Shown: piece after piece, positions 1 to 8,189 of the stretch
Layout: each line of letters opens with the position of its first letter
How positions within the stretch are numbered: the first letter of the stretch is position 1
Assembly (NCBI GenBank): GCA_947479905.1
Contig: CANKBJ010000018.1
Coordinates: forward strand, 1 to 36,678
DNA from: Bradyrhizobiaceae bacterium
GTDB lineage: Bacteria; Pseudomonadota; Alphaproteobacteria; Rhizobiales; Xanthobacteraceae
Length of the DNA: 36,678 bases
Reading direction: 5' to 3'
The notes under the pieces: model-generated
Told to the model about the DNA's origin: nothing
The model's database searches: none
What the model saw: only the letters and a program-made list of their open reading frames with translations
Position numbers and translations under genes: made by a program

Positions 1-9
1 CACCGCCAT
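1..9 (-). CDS. Possible start of the next gene after lptG (partial)
   Basis: On the minus strand an ATG at 9..7 shares one base with the lptG TGA stop (TGATG arrangement), giving M-A-V before the window ends. In many alphaproteobacteria lptD follows lptG, so this may be the lptD start. Three codons cannot establish identity; the call rests on the overlap geometry and usual gene order only. Confidence 0.3.
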
Positions 10-1106
10 CACCCGTCCTCCTGGTACAACAACGCAATAAACCCGGTCAGGCCGCCCGCGACAACAGGCAGCCAAGCCGCTGCCACCGGGTGCATCAGCT
101 CGGCCTTGCTCAGATCCTCGGTCACCTTCTGCAAAATATAGAGCAGAAAGCCGGAGGCGACGCCACTTAAAACCATCTTCTGCACGCCGCCGAACCGAAA
201 GAAACGTAAACTCACAGAGGCGGCAAGGAGAACCATGGCGACCAGGAAAAACGGCCGGGCGAGAAGCTTCTGGAACTGCAATCTATAGCCTGCGGCGACC
301 AGACCGGCGTGTTCCGCGATCTTGATATACAGTGGCAATTCCCAGAATGGCACAGTTTCGGGTGTGGCAAAGCTTTCCCGTACTTGTTCCGGCGTCAGAT
401 TGGTCTTCAGGGTGAACTCGGCCAGGTCGGCCGGCAGCGCCCGCAGTTCGTAGAGGCGGGCGTCCAGCAGCCGCCAGACCCCGGGTTCCAAGACCGCGGA
501 GCGCGATTCGATGCGCTGTTTGAAGTGCCCGGCCGAATCGAAGGTGAACACGGTGACGCCAGACAGGGTAACCCCTTGGTCGCGGCTCGATTTGGCGTTG
601 ATGATGGCCTGGCCGTCGCCGTTGCGCTGGCTCACCCAGAATGGGCCGCCGCCGCCGCGCAGAGCGCTCGCGTCCTGGCCGAACAGTTCGGCCTCGAACC
701 GCTTCGACCGTTCCTGCAGGGTGGCGGAGATCGGATTATACACGGTAGTGGCAAACACGCCGAACAGGAAGGCGACGATCAAAGCCGGTGAAACGAACTG
801 CCAGGCTGACATGCCGGCGGCGCGCGCGACCACGAGTTCAAGCCGGCGCGAAAAATTCAGATAGCAGGACATCGCGCCGATCAGCACGCAGAACGGCAGG
901 ACCCTTTCGGTCACCTGCGGTACGCGATAGAGCGAGGTCTTGGCCACCAGGACAGCCGAAACATTTGGCAGGTCGGCGGTGCGACGCATCAACTCGATAT
1001 AATCGAGCAGTGCCACCAGCACGGTGATGCCGGCGAACACCAGCAGCACCGCGCTGAGAAAACGCAGGCCGAAATAGCGCGCGATTTTGCCGCCGATGAT
1101 ACTCAT
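9..1106 (-). CDS. lptG: LPS export ABC transporter permease LptG
   Basis: Inner-membrane permease of the LptB2FG complex, which extracts lipopolysaccharide from the inner membrane and passes it to the periplasmic Lpt bridge. The 365-aa product has the family layout: three N-terminal membrane segments (about residues 13-35, 63-82 and 102-122), a large periplasmic jellyroll-like domain, and three C-terminal membrane segments (about 275-360). The conserved cytoplasmic motif at 87-100 (RRLELVVARAAGMS) matches the LptF/LptG coupling-helix region. The start at 1106 was chosen because its ATG overlaps the lptF stop (ATGA) and gives a normal family length; the frame stays open further upstream but that part runs through lptF. 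It is co-transcribed with lptF. Confidence 0.95.
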   Translation of the reverse strand: MSIIGGKIARYFGLRFLSAVLLVFAGITVLVALLDYIELMRRTADLPNVSAVLVAKTSLYRVPQVTERVLPFCVLIGAMSCYLNFSRRLELVVARAAGMSAWQFVSPALIVAFLFGVFATTVYNPISATLQERSKRFEAELFGQDASALRGGGGPFWVSQRNGDGQAIINAKSSRDQGVTLSGVTVFTFDSAGHFKQRIESRSAVLEPGVWRLLDARLYELRALPADLAEFTLKTNLTPEQVRESFATPETVPFWELPLYIKIAEHAGLVAAGYRLQFQKLLARPFFLVAMVLLAASVSLRFFRFGGVQKMVLSGVASGFLLYILQKVTEDLSKAELMHPVAAAWLPVVAGGLTGFIALLYQEDG

Positions 1107-2263
1107 GGCGCGGCGAGCCGTTGCGTAAGGCGCGCACCGAGCGCGGTCAGCCAGTTGGTGAGGAACGCCGGCGGCTCCAGGATCAGGCCGCGGTGAATGA
1201 CGAACAATCCGCCGCCGAAGGCGATGGCAAAGCCGACATATTGCAACGACAGCATCCACGGCGTGGTGGCGCCGAACACGGTCGAGGCAAAACCGATCAG
1301 CCGCAACAGCGCCACGCCGCTGATGGCGCCAACCATCGACAGCGCCCGGCTCTGGCGGTTGGTGCGCGGCGCGCCGAGATAGGCGAACGCAATCACCACG
1401 AAGGCGATCGGGTAAAGCGGTGCGACCAGCCGGTCATGCAGTTCGGCGCGGAACTGGCCGGGCTGCTCGATATAATGCGGGTCCTTCGGATCGGGAACCA
1501 GCAACTGCCACAAATAGCGTTCGCGGATTGAATATTTCACCGCCTGCGTGCCGCCGGAGAATTGCGACAGATCGAATCCGTATCGGTCGAACTCGACCAT
1601 GGCCGGCTCACTCTTGCCGACCTCCTGACGCTGCACCACGCCCTTTTGCAGCACCAGAAAGGTGCCGTTGTCATTGTCGAGCAGCTCGCCGGTATCCGAC
1701 AAGATGGTCATGCGCTCGTTCGGATTGCGCCGGTCGTCGAGGAGGATGCCGACCAATTGGCCGTTGCGCAGCCGTTCGCGAATATGGATGGTGACGCCGG
1801 CGTCGATCGCGGTGAAACGCCCGGGTTGTACGATCGTGCTCACCACATTGGCGCGCACCTCGGTGAGCCTGTCGCGCAGCATGCGCAGACCCTTGGGCGC
1901 GAAATAGGCGCTGATCGCCATGACGATGATCGACACCACGATCGCCACCGACATGAATGCGCGAAACAGCTTCCACGGCGACATGCCGGCCGCGTTCATG
2001 ACGATGATTTCGGAATCGGTCGACAGCTTGTTGAGCGTATGCGCGGCCGCGATCAGCAGCGCGATCGGTGCGATTACCAGAACGAGCAAGGGAACGATCA
2101 GCCCGGTGATGCCGACGAAGACCAGAACGTTCTGGCCCTGGCTGGTCATCAGATCGATATCGCGCAGCGCCTGAGTGATCCAGATCACCGCCGTCAGGCT
2201 GATCAGCACCAGCAAGAACGCTCCGAAAGTGGAGCGAAAAATATAGTGGCTGATGGACCCCAT
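1103..2263 (-). CDS. lptF: LPS export ABC transporter permease LptF
   Basis: Partner permease of LptG in the LptB2FG lipopolysaccharide exporter. The 386-aa protein begins MGSISHYIFRSTFGAFLL, with a first membrane helix at about 12-32, further helices at about 48-74 and 102-122, a periplasmic domain, and C-terminal helices. The coupling motif is at 83-98 (DSEIIVMNAAGMSPWK). The ATG at 2263 is preferred over one 21 nt upstream because it matches the family N-terminus; a GGGGA element lies about 11 nt before it. The gene overlaps lptG by 4 nt. It is divergent from pepA, an arrangement shared with enterobacteria. Two palindromes lie 24-72 bp upstream and may be operators. Confidence 0.95.
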   Translation of the reverse strand: MGSISHYIFRSTFGAFLLVLISLTAVIWITQALRDIDLMTSQGQNVLVFVGITGLIVPLLVLVIAPIALLIAAAHTLNKLSTDSEIIVMNAAGMSPWKLFRAFMSVAIVVSIIVMAISAYFAPKGLRMLRDRLTEVRANVVSTIVQPGRFTAIDAGVTIHIRERLRNGQLVGILLDDRRNPNERMTILSDTGELLDNDNGTFLVLQKGVVQRQEVGKSEPAMVEFDRYGFDLSQFSGGTQAVKYSIRERYLWQLLVPDPKDPHYIEQPGQFRAELHDRLVAPLYPIAFVVIAFAYLGAPRTNRQSRALSMVGAISGVALLRLIGFASTVFGATTPWMLSLQYVGFAIAFGGGLFVIHRGLILEPPAFLTNWLTALGARLTQRLAAP

Positions 2264-2286
2264 CGGTGATGCCGTTCCCCTCAAAT

Positions 2287-2335
2287 GGCTTGCGCGGCAA
2301 GCCTTCCGCTAGTGACCATGCTTGCAAGGCAAGCC
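2287..2335. promoter_or_regulatory. Twin palindromic sites upstream of lptF (candidate operator pair)
   Basis: Two related palindromes are visible: GGCTTGC-GCG-GCAAGCC at 2287-2303, and GCTTGC-AAG-GCAAGC at 2320-2334 within the longer match 2319-2335. Their centres are 32 bp apart, about three helical turns, and both lie within 75 bp of the lptF ATG. Repeated dyads on one helix face are typical of a dimeric repressor or activator site. No regulator is identifiable from the sequence. Confidence 0.45.
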
Positions 2336-2625
2336 TTGTGCCCCCTCGAGCGGCGCCCCCGTGGCCCCCGCGAGCCCCGGCGAAAGCAACCGTAAACCTT
2401 AAGCCGCTTACGTTTACCTTGATCCGGCGACAAAATGGCCCTGCCAAGGCAAAGCCGTTGATCATGCACAATAATTGGTAAACGCCGGTGGCGTCACGCC
2501 GCCCGGGAAACAAGCCCGGCAGGGTCGATTCTGGCAAGCAAATACCGCCTGCCGCCGCTCTTTTGCCAGGGCCCGCGCTGGCTATCGAACTCTTGAAAAC
2601 CGCGCAAAACCGCGCGGCAGGGGCT

Positions 2626-2654
2626 TTGCAGAGCGGCCGGCGGCGCGCCATATG
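2626..2654 (+). promoter_or_regulatory. Candidate promoter of pepA
   Basis: A TTGCAG -35-like hexamer at 2626-2631 and a CATATG -10-like hexamer at 2649-2654 are separated by 17 nt. Transcription would start near 2661, about 50 nt before the pepA ATG. The -10 match is only moderate. Confidence 0.3.
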
Positions 2655-2712
2655 CATGCTGCCCAAAACTGCTCCAGACAACACAGCCGCTCCAGAACAA
2701 GGACGCTTCCCT

Positions 2713-4218
2713 ATGGCCGACGCCCCCAAGATTGCATTTGGCTCGTTCGCCGCACCGCAACGGGGGGTTCTGGTGGTATTTTGCGATGACGGGCTCAAAT
2801 TCGGCCCCGCGACCGCCAAGGCGCTGGGGTCGGCCACTGGCCTGGTCGCGCGTGCTGCCAAGGCCGAGCGCTTCACCGGCAAGAACGGCAAGTCGCTCGA
2901 TCTGATCATGCCGGAAGGGCTGAAAGTCGACCGCCTGACCGTGATCGGCGCCGGCAAGCTCGCCGACCTCAAGGCGCAGGACTTCGTCAAATTTGGCGGT
3001 GCCGCCTTGGGCAAGCTGCCGACCGGCGCCAGCGATGCAACGGTCTTTGCCGAACTGCCGGCCGGCGGCAAAATGTCGGCCGAAGCGGCCGCCGATCTGG
3101 CGCAGGGCGTGCTGCTGCGCGCCTATGCTTTCGACCGCTACAAGACCAAGCGCAAGGACGACGAAAAGCCGCCGCAAAAGCGCAGCATCACCATTGCCAC
3201 TGGCGACGTCGCGGCGGCGCGCAAGGCTTACGTGGCGCGCGAAGCGATCGCCGGCGGCGTTTTGATGGCGCGCGATCTGGTCAACGAACCGGCCAACATT
3301 CTCTATCCGGAAGAATTCGCCCGCCGCGCGCAGGTGCTGAAAAAAGTCGGCGTCGCCGTCGAGGTGCTCGACATCAAGGCGATGACCAAGCTCGGCATGG
3401 GCGCGCTGCTCGGCGTCGGTCAGGGGTCGCGGCGCGACAGCCGCGTCGTCGTCATGCGCTGGAACGGCGGCAAGAAGGGCGAGGCGCCGGTCGCCTTCAT
3501 CGGCAAGGGCGTCTGTTTCGACACGGGCGGCATTTCGATCAAGCCGGCGGCCGGCATGGAAGACATGAAGGGCGACATGGCGGGCGCTGCCTGCGTCGTC
3601 GGCTTGATGCAGGCGCTGGCCGCGCGCAAAGCGAAAGTGAATGCCGTCGGCGTCATCGGCTGCGTCGAGAACATGCCGGACGGCAATGCACAGCGGCCGG
3701 GCGATATCGTCACGTCGATGTCGGGCCAAACCATCGAGATCATCAACACCGACGCCGAAGGCCGTCTCGTTCTGGCCGACGTGCTTTGGTACACCGCCAA
3801 GCGGTTCAAGCCGAAATTCATGATCGATCTGGCGACCTTGACCGGCGCGATCATCGTCGCGCTCGGCCAGGAATTCGCCGGCATGTTCGCCAATAACGAC
3901 GAGCTCAGTCATCGTCTGCATCTCGCTGGTGAAGCCACCGACGAGAAAGTCTGGCGCATGCCGCTGTCGCCGTTCTACGACAAGATGATCGATTCAAAAT
4001 TCGCCGACATGAAGAACACCGGCGGTTCGCGCTGGGGCGGGGCGATAACCGCCGCGCAATTCATCCAGCGTTTCGTCGCTGACAAGACACCGTGGGCGCA
4101 TCTCGACATCGCCGGAACCGGCATGGATTCGCGTTCGAGCGATATCAACAAGAGCTGGGGCTCGGGCTGGGGCGTGCGGCTTTTGGATCGGCTGGTGGCC
4201 GAGCATTACGAGAAGTAG
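2713..4218 (+). CDS. pepA: Leucyl aminopeptidase PepA
   Basis: Cytosolic M17 aminopeptidase that uses two metal ions to release N-terminal residues from peptides; in E. coli the family member also binds DNA as a XerCD accessory protein, though nothing here tests that. The 501-aa product matches family length. The first metal/lysine block is at 264-277 ([14 protein letters not shown]), followed by an acidic MKGDMAGAA stretch, and the signature NTDAEGRL is at 345-352. The ATG at 2713 is preferred because it gives the family N-terminus and follows an AAGGA about 9 nt upstream. A hairpin overlaps its stop codon, so transcription may be attenuated before the downstream toxin-antitoxin genes. Confidence 0.95.
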   Translation: MADAPKIAFGSFAAPQRGVLVVFCDDGLKFGPATAKALGSATGLVARAAKAERFTGKNGKSLDLIMPEGLKVDRLTVIGAGKLADLKAQDFVKFGGAALGKLPTGASDATVFAELPAGGKMSAEAAADLAQGVLLRAYAFDRYKTKRKDDEKPPQKRSITIATGDVAAARKAYVAREAIAGGVLMARDLVNEPANILYPEEFARRAQVLKKVGVAVEVLDIKAMTKLGMGALLGVGQGSRRDSRVVVMRWNGGKKGEAPVAFIGKGVCFDTGGISIKPAAGMEDMKGDMAGAACVVGLMQALAARKAKVNAVGVIGCVENMPDGNAQRPGDIVTSMSGQTIEIINTDAEGRLVLADVLWYTAKRFKPKFMIDLATLTGAIIVALGQEFAGMFANNDELSHRLHLAGEATDEKVWRMPLSPFYDKMIDSKFADMKNTGGSRWGGAITAAQFIQRFVADKTPWAHLDIAGTGMDSRSSDINKSWGSGWGVRLLDRLVAEHYEK

Positions 4219-4239
4219 GGCGCTATCGCGCCCTTTGGT
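4218..4239 (+). terminator. Hairpin at the pepA stop codon (possible terminator)
   Basis: A 6-bp GC-only stem, GGGCGC/GCGCCC (4218-4223 and 4228-4233, loop TATC), begins at the last base of the pepA stop codon. It is followed by TTTGGTTT. This resembles a weak intrinsic terminator or attenuator separating pepA from the toxin-antitoxin pair. Confidence 0.5.
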
Positions 4240-4269
4240 TTGAGCCTTTGACTGTGGTAGATTTGACAT

Positions 4270-4494
4270 ATGATCAAGGTCTTGCGCGAGGCGATTGCCA
4301 AGGTGGAAGCCCTGCCGGAGGCCGAGCAGGACCGGATCGCGCGCGAACTGATCGATTACGTCGACAAGCTCAGCGCCTTGCGTGCCGACCTTGATGTTGG
4401 CATCCGGCAACTCGACGCGGGTGAGGGGCGCGAGCTGGATATCAACGCCTTCTTGCAGGAGATGCACGAAAAGAATGGCATGGGTCGAGCTTGA
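4270..4494 (+). CDS. ParD-like antitoxin of a type II toxin-antitoxin pair
   Basis: A 74-aa acidic, mostly helical protein placed directly before a ParE-type toxin; such antitoxins bind and neutralise the toxin and usually repress their own operon. The sequence shows an N-terminal helix with PEAEQDRIARELIDYVDKL at about 16-34 and an acidic C-terminal half (about 40-70) that should wrap the toxin. It resembles short ParE-partner antitoxins common in alphaproteobacteria. No clear Shine-Dalgarno precedes the ATG. It begins 51 nt after pepA and overlaps parE by 4 nt (TTGA). The identity comes mainly from the pairing, so the exact antitoxin family is less certain than the role. Confidence 0.75.
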   Translation: MIKVLREAIAKVEALPEAEQDRIARELIDYVDKLSALRADLDVGIRQLDAGEGRELDINAFLQEMHEKNGMGRA

Positions 4495-4790
4495 AGGTCG
4501 TTTGGTCGCCTTCCGCGCAAAACGACCTCAAGCTGATATGGAATTATTTTTCGCAGGAAGCGTCTCTCACGCGCGCTGACGATCAAGTCGTCAAAATCGA
4601 AGCGGCTTGCCGCAAATTGTCGGACTTTCCATTCGCAGGCCGCTCGCACGACAGACTTCTTCCAGGATTGAGGACCATCGTGGCGTCGCCTTATATTATC
4701 TTTTATCGAACAAGCGACGTTTCCGTCGATATCGTCCGTGTGCTGGATGGACGCAGGAATATCGACGCCATTCTCGATAGCATGACATGA
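4491..4790 (+). CDS. ParE/RelE-superfamily toxin
   Basis: A 99-aa basic toxin-like protein. ParE members poison DNA gyrase, while RelE members cleave mRNA on ribosomes. The N-terminus MKVVWSPSAQNDLKLIWNYF, the FPFAGRSHDRLLPGLR stretch at about 44-59 and the YIIFYR strand at about 65-70 fit the ParE side, with a C-terminal DIVRVLDGRRNID strand-turn. The start is a TTG at 4491 that overlaps the antitoxin TGA. The stop overlaps the holC ATG (ATGA), so the toxin is translationally linked to a replication gene. No frameshift or truncation is seen. Confidence 0.85.
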   Translation: MKVVWSPSAQNDLKLIWNYFSQEASLTRADDQVVKIEAACRKLSDFPFAGRSHDRLLPGLRTIVASPYIIFYRTSDVSVDIVRVLDGRRNIDAILDSMT

Positions 4791-5239
4791 CCGAAGTTCT
4801 CTTCTACCACCTGCAAGGCCAGAAACTGGAAGGCGTACTGACGCCGCTTCTGGAGAAGTCGCTTGAGCGCGGCTGGAAGGTGATCGTGCAGGGCACGTCG
4901 GAAGAACGCATCGAGGCGCTCGACGCGCACTTATGGACTTACAGCGATGATGGCTTCCTGCCGCACGGCACCTGGCGCGAAACGGACTCCGCCGCGCAGC
5001 CGGTGCTGCTGACGCTGACCGACAGCAATCCGAACGAGGCGACGGTGCGCTTCCTCATCGAAGGCGCGCCGCTGCCGGCCGACGCCGACGCCTATGCGCG
5101 CATCGTCCTGGTCTTTAACGGCGACGACGACGAGGCGGTGGCGGCCGCGCGCGGCCATTGGTCGGCGGCCAAGGCCAAGGGCTTCGAGGCGACCTATTGG
5201 CAGCCGGACGAGCAGGGCCGCTGGGTCAAGAAAGCCTGA
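4787..5239 (+). CDS. holC: DNA polymerase III chi subunit HolC
   Basis: Chi subunit of the DNA polymerase III clamp-loader assembly; in E. coli it links the holoenzyme to SSB on the lagging strand. The 150-aa protein has the family opening MTEVLFYHLQGQ, the helix and strand around LEKSLERGWKVIV (about 25-37), the LDAHLWTYSDDGFLPHG block at about 45-61 and the later VLVFNGDDDEAV region (about 107-118). It normally follows pepA in proteobacteria, but here a toxin-antitoxin pair lies between them. Its ATG overlaps the parE stop by 4 nt, so its translation probably depends on ribosomes finishing parE. Confidence 0.93.
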   Translation: MTEVLFYHLQGQKLEGVLTPLLEKSLERGWKVIVQGTSEERIEALDAHLWTYSDDGFLPHGTWRETDSAAQPVLLTLTDSNPNEATVRFLIEGAPLPADADAYARIVLVFNGDDDEAVAAARGHWSAAKAKGFEATYWQPDEQGRWVKKA

Positions 5240-5376
5240 TCCGCCGCTCGCCCAGCCTCCGGACGTTTCTCGGTCATTGGCCGACAAGACCGATCGCCCT
5301 TGCCCGGCGCCATTGTGATGACGCAAAATAGGTCTTAAGGGACAAGACGATAGATTAAGTCCCGGGGGAAGCCGTT

Positions 5377-6060
5377 TTGCCACGCCGCAGCGCTTTGTTG
5401 ACGTCCGCCTTTACCGCTGCGCTGGCAACGGCGGTCGCCGGCTGTTCTGGCAGCGTTACCGACGGCCTCAAGAGCGGCCAATGGTTCGCGAAGCCCGTCG
5501 CCGTGTTTACCCGGTCAGACGGCTCGGCCGCGTCGGTAGCCGACAAGAATTTCGAACTCGGTCCGACCGGGCCGGTGGCGGCCGAGGATCTGATCGGCGC
5601 CGACGGTCGATGCTTTTCCCGGGCGGTCGCTGAGGCGCCGCAGGCTCCGGCCCAACCGCCCGGCGAACCGGCTGTCGGCTCGATGGCGGGGGATCTGGCC
5701 GGGGCGCCCATGCCTGCCGGAGTCGCCGCGCCCGCCGAAATCGATCCGGGTATGCCGGAGGTGGTCGGCGGCATTGCGCTCGGCATGAGCGAATGCGACG
5801 CGGTGCGCCGCGCCGGCGTTCCGGCCAATGTCGGCATCGGCGTCGGCGAGACCAATGATCGCCGCGTTGTGCTGACCTATCTGGCCGGTCCGTGGCCCGG
5901 CATCTACACGTTCAGTTCCGGCCGGCTGCGCGAAATCAGCGCCGCGCCGGTGCAGCCCAAGCCGCCGGCCAAGCCGACGAAGCCCGCGCCGAAAAAGAAG
6001 ACGGCAAAACCCGCGGCCCAACCACAGGCCGTGCAGCCGGCGCGGACGCAAATTCGCTAG
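5377..6060 (+). CDS. Predicted lipoprotein with a SmpA/BamE-like domain
   Basis: A 227-aa exported protein of unknown role. The TTG at 5377 follows a good GGGGGA ribosome-binding site. Residues 1-22 form a signal peptide ending in a lipobox (V20-A21-G22) before Cys23, so the mature protein is probably lipid-anchored. Residues 35-80 form a small polar region with one Cys (C79), followed by a Pro/Ala/Gly-rich linker (85-122). Residues about 125-188 (GIALGMSECDAVRRAGVPANV, then GIYTFSSGRLREI) resemble the SmpA/BamE/OmlA fold, a small outer-membrane-associated domain. The tail after 190 is Pro-Lys-Ala-rich. The stop codon lies inside a large palindrome. The domain call is by pattern only. Confidence 0.75.
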   Translation: MPRRSALLTSAFTAALATAVAGCSGSVTDGLKSGQWFAKPVAVFTRSDGSAASVADKNFELGPTGPVAAEDLIGADGRCFSRAVAEAPQAPAQPPGEPAVGSMAGDLAGAPMPAGVAAPAEIDPGMPEVVGGIALGMSECDAVRRAGVPANVGIGVGETNDRRVVLTYLAGPWPGIYTFSSGRLREISAAPVQPKPPAKPTKPAPKKKTAKPAAQPQAVQPARTQIR

Positions 6061-6132
6061 TGGTCCGATTCTAACATTCGCATCCCATCCGCGGAGCCAC
6101 TTTTGCGAATGTTAGAATCAAAGGACCACTAG
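6057..6132. repeat. Long imperfect palindrome, copy 1 of an inverted pair
   Basis: Left arm CTAGTGGTCC (6057-6066) plus GATTCTAACATTCGCA (6067-6082) pairs with TGCGAATGTTAGAATC (6104-6119) plus GGACCACTAG (6123-6132). This gives a 26-bp stem with a 3-nt AAA bulge and a 21-nt loop. It begins within the last codons of the lipoprotein gene. It may act as a REP-like element or as a bidirectional terminator between convergent genes. Confidence 0.85.
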
Positions 6133-6145
6133 CAAGTTATTGTTG

Positions 6146-6223
6146 CTAGTGGAGCTTTGGATTTGACGTTCGCATAATATGGTCGCGGCAAACGGGTAGC
6201 GAACGTCAAATCCGCTCCACTAG
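6146..6223. repeat. Long imperfect palindrome, copy 2, inverted relative to copy 1
   Basis: Left arm CTAGTGGAGC (6146-6155), a TTT bulge, then GGATTTGACGTTCGC (6159-6173) pairs with GCGAACGTCAAATCC (6199-6213) and GCTCCACTAG (6214-6223). The bulge lies on the opposite side from copy 1, so the two units are in inverted orientation, as in BIME-type arrangements. Stem positions that differ from copy 1 change on both arms, so pairing is kept. Confidence 0.85.
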
Positions 6224-6242
6224 CGAACGGAAAAGTGCAAAC

Positions 6243-8114
6243 TTAGGCCGTCTCCAGCGCGCTCGATGCTGCGAGCCAGGCTTCTTCGGCCTTGGCGATC
6301 GCGGCGACGACGCTGGCGCGTGTCTTCGACAGTTCGGTTGCGCGCGCCGGATCCTTGGCGAACACCGTGCCGTCCGCCAACGTCGCGTCGAGCTTGCCGA
6401 GCTGCTTGTTGAGTTGCGCGATCTGCGCTTCGGCCTCTGAAATCTGCTTGCGCAGCGGCGCGGTATCGACGCGCTTTTCAGCCGCCGCGCGGCGCGCCTG
6501 AACCGGGTCCTGCCGCTTCGCCGACTTGGCGCCGACCGTCAGGTGGCGGTTTTCCGACGACAGGACGAGACGCATATAGTCGTTGAGGTCGCCGTCATAC
6601 GGCTTCACATGGCCGCCCGAGACCAGCCAGAGCCGATCGACGCAGGCTTCCAGCAGATAGCGGTCATGCGACACCAGGATCACCGCGCCGGAGAAATCGT
6701 TGATCGCCTCGATCAGCGCGCCGCGGCTGTCGATGTCGAGATGGTTGGTCGGCTCGTCGAGGATGATCAGATGCGGCGCGGCGAAAGTCGCCAGACCCAA
6801 TAAAAGCCGGGCTTTTTCGCCGCCGGACAGTTTCTCGACTTTGGTATTGCCGGCTTGTCCCGAAAATCCAATCGTGCCGACGCGCGAGCGCACTTTGGCT
6901 TCCGGCTGGTCCGGCATCAATTTGCGCACGTGCTCGTAAGGCGTGCCGTCCATGTCGAGTTCATCGACCTGATGCTGAGCGAAATAGCCGACCTTCAAAG
7001 TCGCCGCGCGCGTCACCGTGCCGCTCATCGGCTTGAGCTTGCCGGCGAGCAGCTTCACCAAAGTCGATTTGCCGTTGCCGTTCGAGCCGAGCAGCGCGAT
7101 GCGGTCGTCATTGTCGATGCGCAGCGACAGGTCCGACAAGATCACGCGGCCGTCATAGCCGACCTCGACGTCGTCGGTGGCGATGATCGGCGGCGACAAC
7201 AGTTTCTCCGGCGGCGGAATGATAATCGGCCGAACGTCGTCGGTGACCATCGACGAGATCGGCTGCATCTTGGCCAGCATCTTGATGCGCGATTGCGCCT
7301 GCGTCGCCTTCGAGGCTTTGGCGCGGAAGCGATCGACGAAGGCTTGCAGATGCGCGCGCTGCGCGTCCTGCTTCTTCATCATCTTCTGGTCGAGCACCAG
7401 CTTTTCGCTGCGCAACCGTTCGAAGTCGGAATAGCCGCCTTTGTACAAAGTCAGCTTCTTGGCTTCGAGCGAGAGAATTTGATTGACCGAATTGTCGAGC
7501 AGGTCGCGGTCATGGCTGACGATGATCATCGTGTGCGGATAGCGCGCCAGATGGTCCTGCAGCCACAACGTGCCTTCGAGATCGAGATAGTTGGTCGGCT
7601 CGTCGAGCATCAGAAGGTCTGGCTCGGAGAACAAGGTCGCGGCCAGCGCGACGCGCATGCGCCAGCCGCCGGAAAATTCGGTGCAGGGCCGCGCCTGATC
7701 GGCGGTGGAGAAGCCGAGGCCCGACAAAATCGAGGCGGCGCGGGCAGGCGCTGCGTGCGCGCCGATGTCGGCAAGCCTTGTCTGGATTTCGGCGATACGG
7801 TGCGGGTCGGTGGCGGTCTCCGCTTCGTGCAGCAGTTCGGTGCGCTCACTCGGCGCCTTCAGCACGACTTCTAAAAGGCTCTCCGGTCCGTTCGGCGCTT
7901 CCTGGGCGAGGCGGCCGATGCGCCAGCGCGGCGGTATTTCGATAGAGCCGCCTTCCGCCGCCAGTTCGCCGGTGATGACGTTGAACAAAGTCGATTTGCC
8001 GGTGCCGTTGCGGCCGACCAGCCCGACGCGCGCGCCCGGCACGATGCGGGCGGAGGCGTCTTCCAAAAGAGAGCGCCCGGCGATGCGGACCGTAAGGTCG
8101 TCGATGATGAGCAT
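6243..8114 (-). CDS. ABC-F family ATPase (duplicated ATP-binding cassette, translation factor type)
   Basis: A soluble 623-aa protein with two ATP-binding cassettes and no membrane segment. ABC-F proteins act on ribosomes, either in translation quality control (EttA, Uup, YheS types) or in antibiotic protection. Cassette 1 has Walker A GRNGTGKST (34-42), signature FSGGW (147-151) and Walker B/LLMLDEPTNYLD (167-178). The inter-domain linker (about 225-300) is basic and helical. Cassette 2 has GSNGNGKST (343-351), LSGGEK (429-434) and DEPTNHLD (453-460). A C-terminal coiled coil spans about 553-620. The start at 8114 is chosen for the family N-terminus (MLIIDDLTVRIAG). The length and C-terminal coil favour a YheS/Uup-like housekeeping member. 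Confidence 0.92.
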   Translation of the reverse strand: MLIIDDLTVRIAGRSLLEDASARIVPGARVGLVGRNGTGKSTLFNVITGELAAEGGSIEIPPRWRIGRLAQEAPNGPESLLEVVLKAPSERTELLHEAETATDPHRIAEIQTRLADIGAHAAPARAASILSGLGFSTADQARPCTEFSGGWRMRVALAATLFSEPDLLMLDEPTNYLDLEGTLWLQDHLARYPHTMIIVSHDRDLLDNSVNQILSLEAKKLTLYKGGYSDFERLRSEKLVLDQKMMKKQDAQRAHLQAFVDRFRAKASKATQAQSRIKMLAKMQPISSMVTDDVRPIIIPPPEKLLSPPIIATDDVEVGYDGRVILSDLSLRIDNDDRIALLGSNGNGKSTLVKLLAGKLKPMSGTVTRAATLKVGYFAQHQVDELDMDGTPYEHVRKLMPDQPEAKVRSRVGTIGFSGQAGNTKVEKLSGGEKARLLLGLATFAAPHLIILDEPTNHLDIDSRGALIEAINDFSGAVILVSHDRYLLEACVDRLWLVSGGHVKPYDGDLNDYMRLVLSSENRHLTVGAKSAKRQDPVQARRAAAEKRVDTAPLRKQISEAEAQIAQLNKQLGKLDATLADGTVFAKDPARATELSKTRASVVAAIAKAEEAWLAASSALETA

Positions 8115-8189
8115 GCGCGCCTTTTGGACGAGTGCGCCGCACAACGCAATCCCCAAAAAAGCCGCCGGGGCATGATGCGGAAATCGAGG

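Larger units (their letters stand above)
2264..2712. other. Intergenic region between divergent lptF and pepA
   Basis: This 449-nt stretch has no convincing gene. The pepA frame is open from 2488, but the extra residues are low-complexity and unlike leucyl aminopeptidase N-termini. It holds twin palindromes (2287-2303 and 2319-2335), a GTAAAC/GTTTAC inverted pair near 2391-2417, a tandem 10-nt repeat AAAACCGCGC at 2596-2615 and a candidate pepA promoter at 2626-2654. Confidence 0.7.

Noticed and set aside
2391-2417. CtrA site in the lptF-pepA gap
   Set aside because: The TTAA there has no second TTAA-like half at seven bases; only a GTAAAC/GTTTAC inverted pair is present.
2494-3921. Long minus-strand open frame opposite pepA
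   Set aside because: It is antisense to a clear aminopeptidase gene, His/Arg-rich with no domain, and typical of high-GC shadow frames.
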